From Bacteroidota bacterium (GTDB taxonomy: Bacteria > Bacteroidota > Bacteroidia > Bacteroidales > CAIWKO01): a stretch of 64,000 nt of DNA. The stretch lies in NCBI GenBank assembly GCA_037133915.1, contig JBAXND010000014.1, positions 1 to 64,000 of the forward strand, written 5' to 3'. This document shows positions 62,117-64,000 of the stretch, one piece after another. How positions within the stretch are numbered: position 1 is the stretch's first letter; each line of letters opens with the position of its first letter. A program made the position numbers and the translations under genes. Below the pieces are notes generated by a model. That model was not told where the DNA came from, did no database searches, and saw only the letters and a list, made by a program, of their open reading frames with translations.

Positions 62117-62278
62117 ATGGGCAAAACCTATTTTGAGTTTCAAAATGCAAGAATAATCATCAACCTCGACAACCTGCCCGATCCAGATGTGCTTGCCCTC
62201 GAAATCATCGAAAACCTCGAAGCAGGACTCGAAAGTTTCCGGGAAATCGCCAACGGACTGAGTAAAAAAGCTGAGTGA
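62117..62278 (+). CDS. 53-residue protein resembling the C-terminus of type I DNA methylases
   Basis: ATG 62117 to TGA 62278. The sequence contains INLDNLPDPDVLALEIIENL and EAGLESFREIANGLSKK. The end pattern EIIENLEAGLESF is like that at the C-terminus of many type I restriction-modification M subunits. No other part of such a gene is nearby, so it is probably a stranded remnant or a short standalone relative. 8 bases after the second adaptor gene. Confidence 0.45.
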   Translation: MGKTYFEFQNARIIINLDNLPDPDVLALEIIENLEAGLESFREIANGLSKKAE

Positions 62279-62750
62279 GTGCTGAAAATTCCGTTTTTAC
62301 GCTGGCACGTGCGTGATTTTAACAGAATCTCATGACTAAGTCTGCGTTTCTGGGCCGATTTGTCCTAATAATAGTTGCAAATGGTCAACAGGATGCTGGA
62401 AAAGTTGAAACCATGCAGTGGAAGTGCCGCAATATTGCCGTTTAGTGTAAAAATGTGCCGGAGATTAACCATCCCGGAGAGGTTGTACAGAAATTTCGGC
62501 CTGCATAACCCGTTTTACTCAGCAATGGACATCCAATTTACCAGCAATTGTATAGGATTTCGTCCTTTTTGACCCATAATGATGAAACTACGGCATAATT
62601 TGTACAGGATTCGGTACAGAAATACGTCTGAAATTGTTGCAGACTTATTTAGGGAAAGCAAATGCAGAACTGGTTGAATTACTTATTTGGCGGTCATTTC
62701 AGCATGCGCCATATTCATAAGTGCCCCTGTTCAATCAAGTGTTGGGAATC

Positions 62751-62776
62751 TGTACAAGTGCTTGTACAGTTGTACA
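62751..62776. promoter_or_regulatory. Clustered TGTACA operator-like repeats
   Basis: TGTACAAG (62751-62758), two bases, CTTGTACA (62761-62768) form a perfect 8-bp inverted repeat; TGTACA repeats again at 62771. Similar words recur through the gap ahead of the response regulator gene at 63142. Candidate binding site of that regulator. Confidence 0.5.
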
Positions 62777-62811
62777 ACTATCGGGACAGGAGCAGCCTGA
62801 ACTTTCAAGAG

Positions 62812-62827
62812 GCCCTATTAATAGGGC
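62812..62827 (+). terminator. Palindromic hairpin, possible end of the Cus operon
   Basis: GCCCTATTAATAGGGC is self-complementary over 16 bp (6-bp stem, TTAA loop) with GTTTT directly after. The T-run is short, so terminator strength is uncertain. Confidence 0.5.
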
Positions 62828-63141
62828 GTTTTGGAGTAATTGGAAAGAAATGTGATGGCAGTGTCGCAGATCGTTCTGAAAAAATCGAAGTGAGCATGGC
62901 TTTTCTGAAACTTGCTCCTCAGGGGCAAGGTTGCGATGGCCGAAATTTGCAGAATAAGGACTGTGGCGAGCATGAAGTGGTGGCCGCGGCGCATTGTCTG
63001 GAATTTTATGGAGGGCGTTGTAGCGCTGGGATTTTTCATCTTGTTTTTGTCAGATAAGAATAGTGCATGAAATATATTTATATCCGCTTGCATTTTTACT
63101 AATTCCACATTTGGTACAGATTCAATCCTTACTTTTACAGC

Positions 63142-63816
63142 ATGAAGCTTCTTTTAATTGAGGATGAACCGGGTTTAGCCTGTAACATACGTGATTTTCT
63201 CACAAGCGAAGGATATATTTGTCAGGTTGCTGATACGTATGATTTGGGGCTAGAAAAAGTTTCCCTGTACGAATATGATTGTGTACTTGTGGATATTACA
63301 TTGCCTGGTGGCAGCGGTCTGGGTATTATTGAACGCCTAAAGCAGATTGCCCCGTCAACGGGTGTAATAATTATTTCGGCAAAGAATTCATTAACGGATA
63401 AACTGGCCGGTCTTGATCTAGGTGCCGATGATTACCTCACAAAGCCATTTCATATTGCCGAACTAAATTCTCGTGTAAAATCTGTGATTAGACGCAGGGC
63501 TTTTGACGGTAAAAAGGATGTAATTTTTGAAGAAATAAGAATTATACCCGATCAACAAGCCGTTTTTGTGTTAGGAAATGAAATAAAACTTACACGAAAA
63601 GAATACGATCTTCTACTGTTTTTCATCGTCAATAGAAATAGAGTACTCACTCGTGAATCTATTGCAGAACATTTATGGGGAGACGAGGCCGATACTGCCG
63701 ACTCATTCAATTTCCTTTACTCACAGGTCAAAAACGTCCGAAAAAAAATTGTGGATGCAGGCGGTACCGATCACATCCAGACTATTTATGGCATAGGATA
63801 TAAATTCGGAATTTAA
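63142..63816 (+). CDS. OmpR-family response regulator (CusR-like)
   Basis: 224 residues. Receiver: acidic pocket EDE (7-9), phospho-acceptor D51 in VLVDITLPGG, T/S switch IIISAKNS, K101 in YLTKPFH. Winged-helix DNA-binding C-terminus: IKLTRKEYDLLLFFIVNRNR and LWGDEADTADSFNFLYSQVK, typical of the OmpR/PhoB type. The next gene, a histidine kinase, overlaps by one base (TAATG). Placed after the copper genes, it probably senses Cu/Ag and controls them. Confidence 0.93.
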   Translation: MKLLLIEDEPGLACNIRDFLTSEGYICQVADTYDLGLEKVSLYEYDCVLVDITLPGGSGLGIIERLKQIAPSTGVIIISAKNSLTDKLAGLDLGADDYLTKPFHIAELNSRVKSVIRRRAFDGKKDVIFEEIRIIPDQQAVFVLGNEIKLTRKEYDLLLFFIVNRNRVLTRESIAEHLWGDEADTADSFNFLYSQVKNVRKKIVDAGGTDHIQTIYGIGYKFGI

Positions 63817-64000
63817 TGAAACTCCTGACAAAAACTGCACTTGTTTATATTGCCGCAACTCTGTTGCTTTTTTTTGCAGGGGGTGTCATTTTCTATTTTC
63901 AGCTTAAACGCCTTGCCGACGAAGAAGTCACTGAAACCCTCCGATCAGACAAAAAAAAGATTACTGAATACTACCTTTTACATGGTTCATTACCCAATAA
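63816..64000 (+). CDS. Histidine kinase, 5' part (window edge)
   Basis: Starts ATG 63816, overlapping the regulator stop by one base, and is open to the end (61 codons). The first helix (MKLLTKTALVYIAATLLLFF, ~8-27) and an exposed stretch rich in K, E and D (RLADEEVTETLRSDKKKITE) fit the periplasmic opening of a two-TM kinase partner to the regulator. The rest lies beyond the window. Confidence 0.8.
   Translation, partial: MKLLTKTALVYIAATLLLFFAGGVIFYFQLKRLADEEVTETLRSDKKKITEYYLLHGSLPN

Larger units (their letters stand above)
62279..63141. other. 860-base gap with TGTACA motifs and palindromes, no convincing gene
   Basis: Open frames here (62662-63057 plus; 62818-63108 minus) lack starts, codon pattern and any family resemblance, and are judged chance. 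The gap holds repeated TGTACA words at 62484, 62601, 62751, 62763 and 62771, plus GGTACAG at 62613 and 63113, and a perfect 16-bp palindrome GCCCTATTAATAGGGC (62812-62827) followed by GTTTT that may end the efflux operon. It lies between the Cus efflux genes and the regulator pair. Confidence 0.6.

Noticed and set aside
62662-63057. 131-codon plus-strand frame in the gap before the regulator
   Set aside because: No recognisable family, low-complexity Cys/His mix, and the codon pattern does not look like a gene.
62818-63108. Minus-strand frame overlapping the same stretch
   Set aside because: No family, no promoter, overlaps the palindrome and motif cluster.

Overview
The window looks like a Bacteroidota (Bacteroidetes) chromosome. 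The evidence is type IX secretion (T9SS) C-terminal sorting domains, a TonB-dependent receptor with an N-terminal carboxypeptidase-like domain, LytS/LytTR signalling, an ECF sigma/anti-sigma pair, and several matches to the Bacteroidetes -7 promoter box TAnnTTTG. A large pyruvate:ferredoxin oxidoreductase suggests anaerobic or facultatively anaerobic metabolism. Genes use TAA, TAG and TGA stops, so the code is standard.

Region 1 (about 1-24000) is mostly housekeeping. It holds a second LpxD-type acyltransferase with efp; dnaE, trxA and a DUF58 gene; an OPT transporter with peptidase T; a four-gene LytS/LytS/LytTR cassette; a ComM-like ATPase, a MurG-like glycosyltransferase, a TonB receptor, dprA, a PrsW protease and rsmI. 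Region 2 (about 24000-34000) is a cell-surface block: an ECF sigma factor, an anti-sigma-like membrane protein ending in a beta-barrel-like domain, a 1,000-residue T9SS surface protein, two tandem glycine-rich secreted paralogues and a zinc phospholipase C/S1-P1-type enzyme. Region 3 (about 34000-50000) has a GNAT, comF, three tandem membrane-anchored coiled-coil paralogues followed by a secreted HMA-like protein, a deoxynucleoside kinase with folK, sppA, a VTC/DUF4956/propeller cluster, a candidate structured RNA, an e(P4)-type phosphatase, and a DHOD-like gene with nifJ.

Region 4 (about 50000-64000) is accessory. It begins at two tRNA genes (Gly-GCC, Leu-UAA). Directly after tRNA-Leu come short direct repeats, small regulator-like genes of mobile-element type and a coiled-coil protein, then a copper/silver (Cus) efflux locus: a Cys-rich membrane protein, a metal-binding lipoprotein, CusA, a TolC-type channel, two CusB-type adaptors and, after an 860-base gap, an OmpR/histidine kinase pair cut by the window edge. 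The most striking feature is that cusA is in two pieces. The N-terminal 423 codons (53948-55219) and the remaining ~634 codons (56621-58525) are separated by about 1.4 kb carrying a T9SS-type secreted protein and a CxxC heavy-metal-binding protein. The break falls in the cytoplasmic loop after transmembrane helix 4. The two pieces add up to a full-length pump, and the three copper-binding methionines of CusA are conserved. A perfect 12-bp inverted repeat lies just inside both ends of the inserted segment.

No CRISPR array, rRNA operon, transposase or integrase gene was seen.
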